Source: GCA-2731375 sp964631725 (GTDB taxonomy: Bacteria > Pseudomonadota > Alphaproteobacteria > GCA-2731375). Taken from it: DNA of 64,000 nt. The stretch is from contig CAZVYX010000012.1 in the NCBI GenBank assembly GCA_964631725.1, forward strand, positions 51,428 to 115,427. Direction: 5' to 3'. Below, piece after piece: positions 43,276 through 52,029 of the stretch. Each line of letters begins with the position of its first letter. Position 1 is the first letter of the stretch. The position numbers and the translations under genes were made by a program. Under the pieces are notes generated by a model. The model had not been told where the DNA came from. It did no database searches and was given only the letters and a program-made list of their open reading frames with translations.

Positions 43276-43315
43276 CATAAATGATTGACATAAAGCCGGG
43301 CACTGCGGCTACACT
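43272..43315 (+). promoter_or_regulatory. Direct repeat and possible promoter before the ABC transporter
   Basis: TTGACATAAA occurs twice, at 43272-43281 and 43285-43294. The second copy supplies a perfect -35 TTGACA. A TACACT at 43310-43315 could be the -10, although the 19-base spacing is long. A 5-bp hairpin (AGCCG/CGGCT, 43294-43310) sits between them. The transporter ATG is about 95 bases further downstream. Confidence 0.35.
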
Positions 43316-43410
43316 AGCACAATGATCAAACAAAAAAATATTACAACTTTCTAATCGAAACGAAGAAAGAAGCACGAAAACAAGACAACTTTACAGCAGG
43401 GAGAGGAACA

Positions 43411-44775
43411 ATGGTTAGTAAAACTAAACTTACGCAGAAGAACGAAACACTCTCGAAGACAGCACCCAGCCGACGGAGATTCCTCCAAGGCGCCGCCACT
43501 GCATCTGGCGGCCTGGCGGGTATTCTGGCGGCCGGCATCGCTCCGGCGACGGCGCAGGCACGCGAGCTGAAAATGTTGACGAACTCGCATTTCGTGCCGG
43601 CTTCGGATGTGGAGTTGGAGCGGCAGTTGGCGGAATTCGGCAAGGCGGCCGGCGTCAAGACGCGTCTGGACCGTGTCGCCCATTTGCAGTTGCCAGCTGT
43701 GCTTGCTGGTGAGGTGCAGGGACAAAAGGGCCATGACCTGGTTTCCGTGGGCAACTCCAACCCGCATCTCTATTCCAAGCATCTGGAGAGTGTCGACGAA
43801 ATCTATGAGAAAATCGGCAAGGCCGGCGGCGGCTGGACAGATGGAACGGTGGGCCGGGGCTCAGATGGCCATCACAAAGCCATTCCATGGTTCTTCATTT
43901 CGTTCCCCTTGGCGTTGCGCACGGATCTGATCGGCGAAATTGGCGAAAATCTGCCCAATACCTGGGACGATGTGCATCGCATCGGCACCAAGCTGAAGAA
44001 AAAAGGCAATCCGCTTGGTATCCAGATTGCTCATTCGGTCGATTCGAACATGATCCTGCGCGGTATCATGTGGTCCTATGGCGCCAGATTGGTGGATGAG
44101 GACAGCAAGACCGTCGCCGTCAATTCGAAAGCGTCGGTGGAAGCCTTCAAGTTTATTTCGGCGCTGTATAATGATGCCATGACCAGCGAAGTGCTGGCCT
44201 GGGATGACCGCAACAACAACGTGTGTCTGAACTCCGGCAAGTGCAGCATGATCCTGAACCCGATCAGTGCCTACCGTTCGGCGATCAAGGCCAAGACCAT
44301 GGTCCCCGGCACCGATCGGCTGGTGCATCACGCGATCACGCACATCATGCCGCCCGAAGGCCCGGCGGGCCGTCACATGGCCGCGTCCTTCAACAACATG
44401 GGCGTTTGGAAATTCGCCAAGGAAAAGGAATTGGCCAAGGAGTTCATGTCCTTCCATTTCGCCAAGGACAACGCCGAGAAGCATTTGACGGCCTCTAAGG
44501 GCTATAACCAGCCGGTGCTGGCGGGCAACGCGTTGCATCCGCTTTATGCCTCCAACTCGAAGTACTACTTCGCGCCGTTTATCGGCTGGTATACACATGC
44601 GATCGGCTGGCCGGGCGTACCGACCGCGGCCGTGCAGACGGTGGTTGATCAATACCTGCTGCCCGATGCCGTCGCATCCGTGGCCGTTGGCAAGTCCTCC
44701 GCTGAAGATGCGGTCAAGAAGCTGGAATCGCAAATGAAGCGGATCTACAAGCGGGCTGCCAAGCGGGAGGGGTAG
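43411..44775 (+). CDS. ABC transporter substrate-binding protein, carbohydrate type
   Basis: This is a 454-residue family 1 solute-binding protein. A Tat-type signal, SRRRFLQG at 20-27, precedes a hydrophobic stretch, so it is likely exported folded. The mature part shows the SBP pattern (RELKMLTNSHFVPASDVELERQLAEF, LGIQIAHSVDSN, NNVCLNSGKCSMILNP). The ligand, probably a sugar or polyol, cannot be told. GGGAGAGGAACA precedes the ATG. It heads the operon with two permeases and an ATPase. Confidence 0.9.
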   Translation: MVSKTKLTQKNETLSKTAPSRRRFLQGAATASGGLAGILAAGIAPATAQARELKMLTNSHFVPASDVELERQLAEFGKAAGVKTRLDRVAHLQLPAVLAGEVQGQKGHDLVSVGNSNPHLYSKHLESVDEIYEKIGKAGGGWTDGTVGRGSDGHHKAIPWFFISFPLALRTDLIGEIGENLPNTWDDVHRIGTKLKKKGNPLGIQIAHSVDSNMILRGIMWSYGARLVDEDSKTVAVNSKASVEAFKFISALYNDAMTSEVLAWDDRNNNVCLNSGKCSMILNPISAYRSAIKAKTMVPGTDRLVHHAITHIMPPEGPAGRHMAASFNNMGVWKFAKEKELAKEFMSFHFAKDNAEKHLTASKGYNQPVLAGNALHPLYASNSKYYFAPFIGWYTHAIGWPGVPTAAVQTVVDQYLLPDAVASVAVGKSSAEDAVKKLESQMKRIYKRAAKREG

Positions 44776-44839
44776 CCGACGTGTTGAATATCCATCAAGA
44801 CACTTGGCTCATTGATCATCCAAGGGTAATTGACGAGCC

Positions 44840-45805
44840 ATGGTAAGCGTACCCAATACTGAGCGGGCGGTGATAGCGTCACCGCCCGCTTCATTCGGTT
44901 CGCGGATGAAGAAACGGGTTGGCCCCGATATCGACGGCTACGGTTTCTTGTTGCCCGCGATCATTGTTATGGTTTCGCTGGTGGTTTATCCCTTCTGCCT
45001 GGCGGTCTGGTTCAGCGTCTCCGACGCCTTTGTCGGCGAGCCGGCGTCGTTCATCGGTCTGGAAAACTTCATCTATATCCTGACCGAAGACGACATCTTC
45101 CTCATGACGATCTGGAACACTTTGCTGTTCGCCTTTTGGTCGGTCCTCTTCAAGGTGGTGCTGGGTCTTACCTGCGCCCTGCTGTTGCAGCGTATTCTGA
45201 AGCTGCGGCGCTTCTTCCGCGGTTCCGTGCTGCTGCCGTTCGTCGCGCCGACAGCGCTCTCGACGTTGGGTTGGTGGCTGATCCTGGACCCGACCTACAG
45301 CCACATCAACTGGATCCTGGAGAACATGTGGCCGTTCACCATGTTTGGCTGGGGCCCCTATAATTTCCTTGGCGATCCGACCCTGGCCATGGCCTCGGTG
45401 ATTTTCGTCAACATCTGGCGCGGCATTCCATTTTTCATTATCACCATTCTGGCCGGACTGATGTCGATACCGGAGCATCTTTACGACGCCGCCGAGATCG
45501 ACGGGGCCTCGACCTGGCGGAAATTCTACTCAATCACGCTGCCTTTATTGCGGCCGGTGCTGGCCATCATCATTCTGTTTTCGACCATTTTCACGCTGGG
45601 CGAATTCAATATCATCTATGTACTGACCAGGGGCGGTCCGATGAACTCGACGCACCTGTTCTCCACGTACTCCTTCACCTACGGCATTCTCAATCACGAA
45701 ATCGCGCTGGGCGCGGCCGTCGCGCTGTTCCTGTTCCCGATTTTGGTCTTCATCGTGATCTTTTTGCTGCGGATGGTGAGAAGGGATACCTCACATGAGC
45801 TCTAG
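44840..45805 (+). CDS. ABC transporter permease, MalF/UgpA type
   Basis: This is a 321-residue permease with about six membrane segments, starting with the stretch YGFLLPAIIVMVSLVVYPFCLAVWF. The cytoplasmic EAA loop is EHLYDAAEIDGASTWRKFYSITLPLL. It is the first of two permeases and overlaps the next gene by 11 bases. Confidence 0.92.
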   Translation: MVSVPNTERAVIASPPASFGSRMKKRVGPDIDGYGFLLPAIIVMVSLVVYPFCLAVWFSVSDAFVGEPASFIGLENFIYILTEDDIFLMTIWNTLLFAFWSVLFKVVLGLTCALLLQRILKLRRFFRGSVLLPFVAPTALSTLGWWLILDPTYSHINWILENMWPFTMFGWGPYNFLGDPTLAMASVIFVNIWRGIPFFIITILAGLMSIPEHLYDAAEIDGASTWRKFYSITLPLLRPVLAIIILFSTIFTLGEFNIIYVLTRGGPMNSTHLFSTYSFTYGILNHEIALGAAVALFLFPILVFIVIFLLRMVRRDTSHEL

Positions 45806-46706
45806 TACCACGACACTGACCAGCGCCGACGGCCGGGAGGTGGTCCGCAACAAGGTGCCGATCTGGCGCCAACGCAAGGCTGCGGCGAACTATATCGCGC
45901 TGGTGCCGTATGTATTCTTCGCGCTGTTTCCCTTCTACATCATGGGCATCACCTCGATTAAGACGGATCAGGAGATCAACAACCTGGGCAACTCGCCATT
46001 CTGGGCCACCGGCATCGCCACCGAGCACTATGTTTACCTGGCCACCAATACCTCTTTCTTCAATCACTGGTTTGTCAACACCCTGATCGTCACGGTGGCC
46101 GTGACGATTATCTCGGTCAGCGTCGGGACACTCGCCGCCTATGCCCTGGCGCGTTTGCGGTTTCGCGGCGTTGAAGTGTTTGGCGTCGCCGTCTTCATTA
46201 CCTACCTGATACCGCAGACATTGCTTTTTATTCCGCTGATCGATGTCATCAACACCATTGATGATTATGTTCCCATTCGGGATACTTATTGGTCATTAAT
46301 CCTGACCTATCCGACTTTCCTGATTCCGTTCGTGACCTGGCTGCTGATGGGCTATTTCAAGACCATCCCCGTGGAGGTGGAGGAATGCGCCTATCTGGAT
46401 GGCTGCTCGCGGCTTGGCGCCCTGTGGCGGGTCGTATTGCCCATGGCAATTCCCGGCATCATGTGCGCAATCCTGTTTTCCATCACACTCAGTTGGAACG
46501 AGTTGCTTTATTCCCTGGTGTTTATTCAGGACGAGACCGCGAAGACCATTTCCGTCGGTGTCATAACCGAACTGATCCGCGGTGACATCTATTATTGGGG
46601 CTCATTGATGGCGGCCTGCTTCATTGGCGCACTGCCGATCATCATGATCTATGGTTTCTTCATGGACTACTTTACCTCCGGCCTAACCGCCGGCGCGATC
46701 AAGTAG
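45795..46706 (+). CDS. ABC transporter permease, MalG/UgpE type
   Basis: This 303-residue permease has six likely membrane segments, beginning with YIALVPYVFFALFPFYIMGITSIKT. The EAA loop is EVEECAYLDGCSRLGALWRVVLPMAI near 195-220. It forms a heterodimer with the upstream permease, whose 3' end it overlaps. A stem-loop lies between it and the ATPase gene. Confidence 0.92.
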   Translation: MSSSTTTLTSADGREVVRNKVPIWRQRKAAANYIALVPYVFFALFPFYIMGITSIKTDQEINNLGNSPFWATGIATEHYVYLATNTSFFNHWFVNTLIVTVAVTIISVSVGTLAAYALARLRFRGVEVFGVAVFITYLIPQTLLFIPLIDVINTIDDYVPIRDTYWSLILTYPTFLIPFVTWLLMGYFKTIPVEVEECAYLDGCSRLGALWRVVLPMAIPGIMCAILFSITLSWNELLYSLVFIQDETAKTISVGVITELIRGDIYYWGSLMAACFIGALPIIMIYGFFMDYFTSGLTAGAIK

Positions 46707-46721
46707 AACATTAAACAGGGA

Positions 46722-46751
46722 GGCCGTATCGGGAATTCAATCCCGAAGGCC
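46722..46751 (+). other. Intergenic stem-loop between permease and ATPase genes
   Basis: TCGGGA/TCCCGA with a 6-base loop, flanked by self-complementary GGCC ends, forms a stem of 10 pairs interrupted by an internal GTA/A bulge. There is no T-run, so mRNA processing or stabilisation is likelier than termination. Confidence 0.45.
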
Positions 46752-46801
46752 ACGGCACAAAGAGCCGCACGACAAGAAAAGACGAAAGAAGAGTATTAAA
46801 G

Positions 46802-47899
46802 ATGGCCGAAATTCAGTTGAGAGACCTCTGGAAGTACTACGACGATGTTCCCGCCGTGCGCGGTATCAATCTGGATATCGAGCATAACGAGTTCATCGCC
46901 CTGGTCGGCCCCTCGGGCTGTGGCAAGACCACGACCTTGCGCATGATCGCGGGACTGGAAGATATCACGGGCGGCGATATCGTGGTCGGCGAGCGTGTCA
47001 TCAACGAGGTCGCGCCGAAAGACCGCGACATCGCGATGGTGTTTCAGAACTACGCCCTCTACCCGCATATGAGCGTCTTTCAAAACATGTCCTTCGGGCT
47101 GAAACTTCGCAAAACGCCAAAGGAAGAGATTGAGCGCAGGGTCAATGACGCGGCGGATATCCTGAACATCGGCGAACTTTTGGAACGCCGGCCGAAGCAG
47201 CTTTCCGGCGGCCAACGCCAGCGCGTCGCCATGGGCCGCGCCATCGTCCGCGATCCCCAAGTCTTCCTGTTCGATGAACCATTGTCCAACCTTGACGCCA
47301 AGCTGCGCGTGCAAATGCGCACGGAGATCAAAAAGATCCATCAAAGGGTCAAAACCACGGTGGTCTACGTGACCCATGACCAGGTCGAGGCGATGACCTT
47401 GGCCGACCGGATCGTCGTGATGAATGAAGGCGTCATAGAGCAGGTCGGTTCGCCCGAGGAAATGTACGATTCACCGCGGACGCATTTCGTGGCCGCCTTT
47501 ATTGGCTCACCGTCGATGAATTTCATACCTTGCCGCGTGGAAGCCAATAACGGCGGTATGTCGGTCCGGCTGTCGGATAGTCTTTCGTTTCCCGTACCGG
47601 CGGACCGTGACGACCGCTACGGCCCCTGCGTCGGAAAAGAAATGCTGTTCGGCATTCGTCCCGAACATATTACCGACAAACGCCCACATACCGATCCTAC
47701 ACATCACGATTTCACGTCCGATGTCGTTGTCCTCGAACCCATGGGCATCGACACCATGGTGTTCATCAATATCGGCGACACCGAAATCACCACCCGGTCG
47801 CGGCCGCGGGCGGTCAGCCAAGTCGGCCAGCCGATGGACTTCACCATCGACATGGCGCATATGCATTTGATCGATCCGGAAACCGAACTCGTCCTATAA
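46802..47899 (+). CDS. ABC transporter ATP-binding protein, MalK/UgpC/MsmX type
   Basis: This is a 365-residue ATPase. Walker A GPSGCGKTT is at 36-44, then the Q-loop in FQNYALYPHMSV, the signature LSGGQRQR, Walker B VFLFDEPLSNLD and the switch His in YVTHDQVEAMTLADR. The C-terminal TOBE-like domain (about 235-365) is present. It powers the carbohydrate-type transporter with the preceding genes. Its 3' end overlaps the convergent methyltransferase by 6 bases. Confidence 0.94.
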   Translation: MAEIQLRDLWKYYDDVPAVRGINLDIEHNEFIALVGPSGCGKTTTLRMIAGLEDITGGDIVVGERVINEVAPKDRDIAMVFQNYALYPHMSVFQNMSFGLKLRKTPKEEIERRVNDAADILNIGELLERRPKQLSGGQRQRVAMGRAIVRDPQVFLFDEPLSNLDAKLRVQMRTEIKKIHQRVKTTVVYVTHDQVEAMTLADRIVVMNEGVIEQVGSPEEMYDSPRTHFVAAFIGSPSMNFIPCRVEANNGGMSVRLSDSLSFPVPADRDDRYGPCVGKEMLFGIRPEHITDKRPHTDPTHHDFTSDVVVLEPMGIDTMVFINIGDTEITTRSRPRAVSQVGQPMDFTIDMAHMHLIDPETELVL

Positions 47900-49573
47900 A
47901 CGCCGGCACCAGAACAAATACATGCCGCTAAAGGTTTGCGGGTTGTTCTGCTCGAACGCCCGCCAGTGATCGAGCGTGCCCGGCGGCCCATCGCCGGGGA
48001 AGGCGTCCCCATAGGCCCGCATGGTTTCATCCGGCAGGCTAAAGCCGTGAAATTCGAGCCCATTGTTGGCCATGAAGTCGCCAATCTCCGGGATCGTGCA
48101 TGGCTGTTCGCTGACATGCAGGGCGAGATCGCGGAAGCCGCTCTTGGTGAAGAAGTCGGCTGATTTCGTCAATGCGAAACCGTCTTCGCCGGATGCGCGG
48201 TCCATCAGCTTTCTGCGGTAGACACGTAGCGCGTCATCGTCTGCGTCCGGGCCCGGCCAGTCCGGATCTTCGGACAGCGCCCCAATGACCCGGCGCGAGA
48301 CGGCGCTGTATAGCCCGATCAGCATCAGCCCGCCGGTGCGGAGCCGGGTGAGCAGCGCCCGCCATCCTTCATAGGGATCTGCCATGTGATGCAGGACACC
48401 GACGCATTCGATCACATCGAAACGGTCGTCGGTCCCCTCAAGGCACTGGATGTCGGCGATCGCGAAACGCAGGTTCCCCACCCCCAGCGCTTCGGCCATG
48501 CGCGCGCCATAGCCCAGGCTTGGCGGGCTCAGGTCAACCGCCAGCACCTGGCACCCGGCGCCGTAGCCGATGGCCGAATGGACCGCCTGACGGCCGGTTC
48601 CGGCGCCGGCGATCAGTACATCGCAAGGGCCGTCGATAACGGTGAGAGCATCGGCGGAAAAGTGGCCGCCCATACGATCCTTGGCGCTTCCCGGTTCCGG
48701 CGCCTGCAGGCTGAGCCAACGCGGATACGGATCGTTCCGATACTGCGCGGCGACCCGGCGGGACGTTTCGTCGCTGACCGCCGTCAACCGGGGCAGACTG
48801 TCCGCTAGCGCGGCTTCTTTTCCGCGGGCATCCAGTTCGTCGCGCAGGACGGCGCGCAGGGCCCGGGGCGACACCCGGTCGGCGGCGCGCGTCTCAAGGC
48901 CCAGCGTTTCATGAATCGGATAGTACAGCGACCATAGCTGGAACGCGCCACCCGCCACCGTATCACCATTGAACAGCGCGTCGATATCCACATTCAGTTC
49001 GCCCAGACGGGCTCTTTCGTCTTCATCGGCGAAGAAGACGTATTCGTTGTTGAGGCACTGCCGGAGCAGCACGCAGGCGAATTCATAGACGGGCCGTGCC
49101 TCAAGCAGCGATGGCGACAACAGCAGGCGTCGTCGCAGCGCGGTCAGTAGGAATTCGATCTCGATGTCGGCGACGACGCCATGGGTCAGGGCGGCCCTGA
49201 ACAATCTGTCGCGCAACAGCCGCGTGCCCTTGCGGGTCAGCAATGCCGCCGCCGCGTCCCAGCCATCGGCCCGGCCGCGCGCCAGCACGCCGGCGAGTGG
49301 CGGGCGGCATTTCAGATAGGCAAGCGCGCCGTTGCACAGCGCCTGCCGGTCGACATCCGCGAAGGCGAACGCGGCTTCCAGTCCGCGCGGCGAAATGTCG
49401 GTCTCGGCGCTGAATTCATAGCGCTGCAGCAGCGCGGCGAGCAGGCGCGCGGCCTCCGGATAGTCCGGCCGTGACGCCAGCGCGTGCGAGCACTGCTCAA
49501 CCGCCGCCGCCGCCTCGGGTCCCGTCAAAGGCGCATTCACCCTCAACAACTCCCTCTCAGAGTTCTCTTGCAT
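47894..49573 (-). CDS. Class I SAM methyltransferase with helical N-terminal region
   Basis: This is a 559-residue protein. Residues about 1-310 are alpha-helical without a recognised domain. Residues about 325-500 form a methyltransferase, with motif I VLIAGAGTGRQAVHSA, LAVDLSPPSLGYGARMAEALG and FDVIECVGVLHHMADPYEG. The target is unknown. It is a single gene, convergent with the ABC operon, and its codons look more GC-rich than its neighbours. Confidence 0.82.
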   Translation of the reverse strand: MQENSERELLRVNAPLTGPEAAAAVEQCSHALASRPDYPEAARLLAALLQRYEFSAETDISPRGLEAAFAFADVDRQALCNGALAYLKCRPPLAGVLARGRADGWDAAAALLTRKGTRLLRDRLFRAALTHGVVADIEIEFLLTALRRRLLLSPSLLEARPVYEFACVLLRQCLNNEYVFFADEDERARLGELNVDIDALFNGDTVAGGAFQLWSLYYPIHETLGLETRAADRVSPRALRAVLRDELDARGKEAALADSLPRLTAVSDETSRRVAAQYRNDPYPRWLSLQAPEPGSAKDRMGGHFSADALTVIDGPCDVLIAGAGTGRQAVHSAIGYGAGCQVLAVDLSPPSLGYGARMAEALGVGNLRFAIADIQCLEGTDDRFDVIECVGVLHHMADPYEGWRALLTRLRTGGLMLIGLYSAVSRRVIGALSEDPDWPGPDADDDALRVYRRKLMDRASGEDGFALTKSADFFTKSGFRDLALHVSEQPCTIPEIGDFMANNGLEFHGFSLPDETMRAYGDAFPGDGPPGTLDHWRAFEQNNPQTFSGMYLFWCRRL

Positions 49574-49667
49574 GGTGAGGGCGCCAGTCTATCGTTTTGT
49601 CGGTCTGCCAGGCAATCTCGTCCGTCTTGGCATCCGTGGCGGCAATGCGGACCCATTTCCCGTCTCC

Positions 49668-50279
49668 TTATTCGTCCGCTGCAATCAACGTGAAGATCGC
49701 ACCATAATGGTACGGCGAAACCTCGACGATTTGTTCCAGGGCGAATCCCGCGGGCTCCACGGCCAAGCGCGTGTCGTCGGGCGACATGCGCATCTCTGTC
49801 TTGGGCCCTCTTGGCTGACCCAGAACCGTCGTATCCTCGCGCGGTCGTGGGTACCAGTTGATAATGGCAAATTGGCCCCCAACGGTCAGCACCGCCGCCA
49901 CGGCGCGCGCCATGGCCAATTGATCGGGTACACCGTGGAAGGTATTGGCGATCAAGACGTAATCGGCCTTCCCTGGCAGCAATTCCGCCAAGTCGCGGGC
50001 ATCGGCGCGGATCAGGTCCAATACGCTGGCTCCGGCGCGTTCAATTGCGGCGCGGGCTTGCTCCAACATGGCGGGATCGATGTCGACCGCGTATACCCGG
50101 CCCTCGACAATCTGGGCCATGGGCGCCGTGAAATAGCCATCACCGCAACAGAGATCGACGACGGTCATGCCGGGTCGAATGCCCAGCGCTTGCATAGTAG
50201 ACATTGGATCCGGCCAGATTGCCGCCCACCAGTCTTGGTCCGGCATCGCGGTCGCGGGGAAGAATCCATCCAGTGCCAT
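49668..50279 (-). CDS. Class I SAM-dependent methyltransferase
   Basis: This 203-residue methyltransferase contains TVVDLCCGDGYFTAPMAQIV (motif I), VYAVDIDPAMLEQARAA and YVLIANTFHGVP, followed by GGQFAIINWYPRPRED. I chose the ATG at 50279, with GGGAG 8 bases upstream. The substrate is unknown. It lies in the same direction as the TPP enzyme and acyl-CoA synthetase genes and may be co-transcribed with them. Confidence 0.82.
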   Translation of the reverse strand: MALDGFFPATAMPDQDWWAAIWPDPMSTMQALGIRPGMTVVDLCCGDGYFTAPMAQIVEGRVYAVDIDPAMLEQARAAIERAGASVLDLIRADARDLAELLPGKADYVLIANTFHGVPDQLAMARAVAAVLTVGGQFAIINWYPRPREDTTVLGQPRGPKTEMRMSPDDTRLAVEPAGFALEQIVEVSPYHYGAIFTLIAADE

Positions 50280-50319
50280 TGTGACAGCTCCCTTCACTAA
50301 AGAGCGCGGCCTGCTCCGT

Positions 50320-51981
50320 CTAACGCTTACCCTCGATATTCACCGCGATCAAATGCGGGCCGGGGCTGGCGAATGCCGCCTTGACCGCAGGGCCCAGCTT
50401 GCCTGGGTCGCTAACGACGCTGCCCGGCATGCCCATGCCTTTCGCCATGGTGACGAAGTCCAGGGCCGGCGTGTCCAGGTTCATTTGCGGGTAGTCCTGG
50501 TTTGAAAGGGCATCGAAGCGCTGACGGTAGGTGTCCAGGTTATGCTTCAGGATGCGGTATTCCCGGTTCACCAGGATGACAAAGACGATATCGAGTTCAT
50601 GATGCGTCGCCGACCACAGGGCCTGGATTGAATACATCGCCGATCCGTCGCCGGAGACCACAAGCATGGGACGGTCGGGCTGGGCCACCTTGGCTCCGAT
50701 GGCACCGGCCAGGCCTTGTCCGATACCGCCGCCCCGGCCCGAAAGGTAGTCGCCGGGTGCGGCGAAATTGAAGGCCTGGGCCAGGTCCAGGCCGGCGGTG
50801 ATGGCTTCCTCCACCACGATGACATTGTCGGGTGCGCCGGCGGCAAGCTCCGCCATGGCCCGGGGCATGGACATGGGGTCGCGGTCCCAGGCGCGCTGGG
50901 TACGGGACTGATAGGCTGCGCTGGCTTCCGCGCTCTGGCCGGCAAGGGCATCGTTACGCGCCTTGGCGGCTTTCCGATAGTCGGCGGAGCCAGTCGCCAG
51001 AGCATCGGCCAGGGCGCTCAGGCTACTTGGTAGATGGCCAACCAGGCCGGCATCGACCGCGTGATTATGCGCCATGCGGGCCGAGGTTTCCTCGATCTGT
51101 AACACCGCCGCACCATCTGGGAACGGCTTGCCGGCGGTAAACCAGACCTCTTCGAAGAACGGCCCGCCGATCAACAGCACCAGATCGGCATCGCCCAGGG
51201 TATTGCGGATGGCGCCCGCGTCCATGGGCAGAATGGCCTTGGCGTTGGGATGACGGTTGGGAAAGGCGGCATGATGGCGGATGCCCTCGAACCAGACGCC
51301 GGCGCCCATGGCCTCGGCCAGGGCGACCATCTCCTGGTGCGCGCCGGCACGGGCCACATCGTCACTGACAACAATGACCGGATCTTGCGCCGCCGTGATC
51401 TTTTCCGCCATGACCGCCACACCGGCGGGGTCCGGGCGGGGGCTGTCAAACACCGCCGATGACGCGGCCGCGGCGATTTCCGTCTCCTGCTCCATGACAT
51501 TAATGGGCAGGGAGACGAAAACAGGCCCGGCGGGGGCTTCATTGGCGATCTTGAAGGCCCGCTGCATGACATTGGCCATCTCGTCCGCCGTTTCCACCTG
51601 CACGCTCCACTTCGTGACCGGTTCCGCCATGGCAACCAGATCATAGCCCAGCACCGGGCCGCGCAGGCGCATGCGGGTATCCTGTTGCCCGGCGGTCACC
51701 ACCATGGGCGAATTCGCCTTCAAGGCGCCGTACATCATGCCGATGGCATTGCCCAGGCCGGGTGCCACATGGAGATTGACGACACCGGTCTTGCCGCTGG
51801 CCTGGGCGTAAAAGCTCGCCGCGCCCGCCGCGATGCCTTCGTGCAGGGCGACCACGTATTCGATTTGCGGATAGCTTTGCAGGCTATCCAACAACGGGCT
51901 TTCCGTGGTGCCTGGATTGCCGAAAATACGCTCCACGCCGTGGGCCACCAAGCTGTCCATGAATACCTGTCGTCCGCGCAT
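50320..51981 (-). CDS. ThDP-dependent enzyme, benzoylformate decarboxylase-like
   Basis: This 553-residue single-chain ThDP enzyme aligns by eye with benzoylformate decarboxylase: RIFGNPGTTE (20-27, Thr25 where mandelate-pathway enzymes have Ser), the activating Glu48 in LHEGIA, and His71 in NLHVAPG. VVTAGQQDTRM and the cofactor motif SGDGSAMYSIQALWSA follow. The second active-site His appears not to be conserved (EEVWFTAG region), so the decarboxylated 2-oxo acid may differ. I chose ATG 51981, with GGAGGA upstream. Confidence 0.85.
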   Translation of the reverse strand: MRGRQVFMDSLVAHGVERIFGNPGTTESPLLDSLQSYPQIEYVVALHEGIAAGAASFYAQASGKTGVVNLHVAPGLGNAIGMMYGALKANSPMVVTAGQQDTRMRLRGPVLGYDLVAMAEPVTKWSVQVETADEMANVMQRAFKIANEAPAGPVFVSLPINVMEQETEIAAAASSAVFDSPRPDPAGVAVMAEKITAAQDPVIVVSDDVARAGAHQEMVALAEAMGAGVWFEGIRHHAAFPNRHPNAKAILPMDAGAIRNTLGDADLVLLIGGPFFEEVWFTAGKPFPDGAAVLQIEETSARMAHNHAVDAGLVGHLPSSLSALADALATGSADYRKAAKARNDALAGQSAEASAAYQSRTQRAWDRDPMSMPRAMAELAAGAPDNVIVVEEAITAGLDLAQAFNFAAPGDYLSGRGGGIGQGLAGAIGAKVAQPDRPMLVVSGDGSAMYSIQALWSATHHELDIVFVILVNREYRILKHNLDTYRQRFDALSNQDYPQMNLDTPALDFVTMAKGMGMPGSVVSDPGKLGPAVKAAFASPGPHLIAVNIEGKR

Positions 51982-52029
51982 GTCTTCCTCCAAAAAATGA
52001 CTTTGTCTCGTGCTGTTTCCGGCCCGCCG

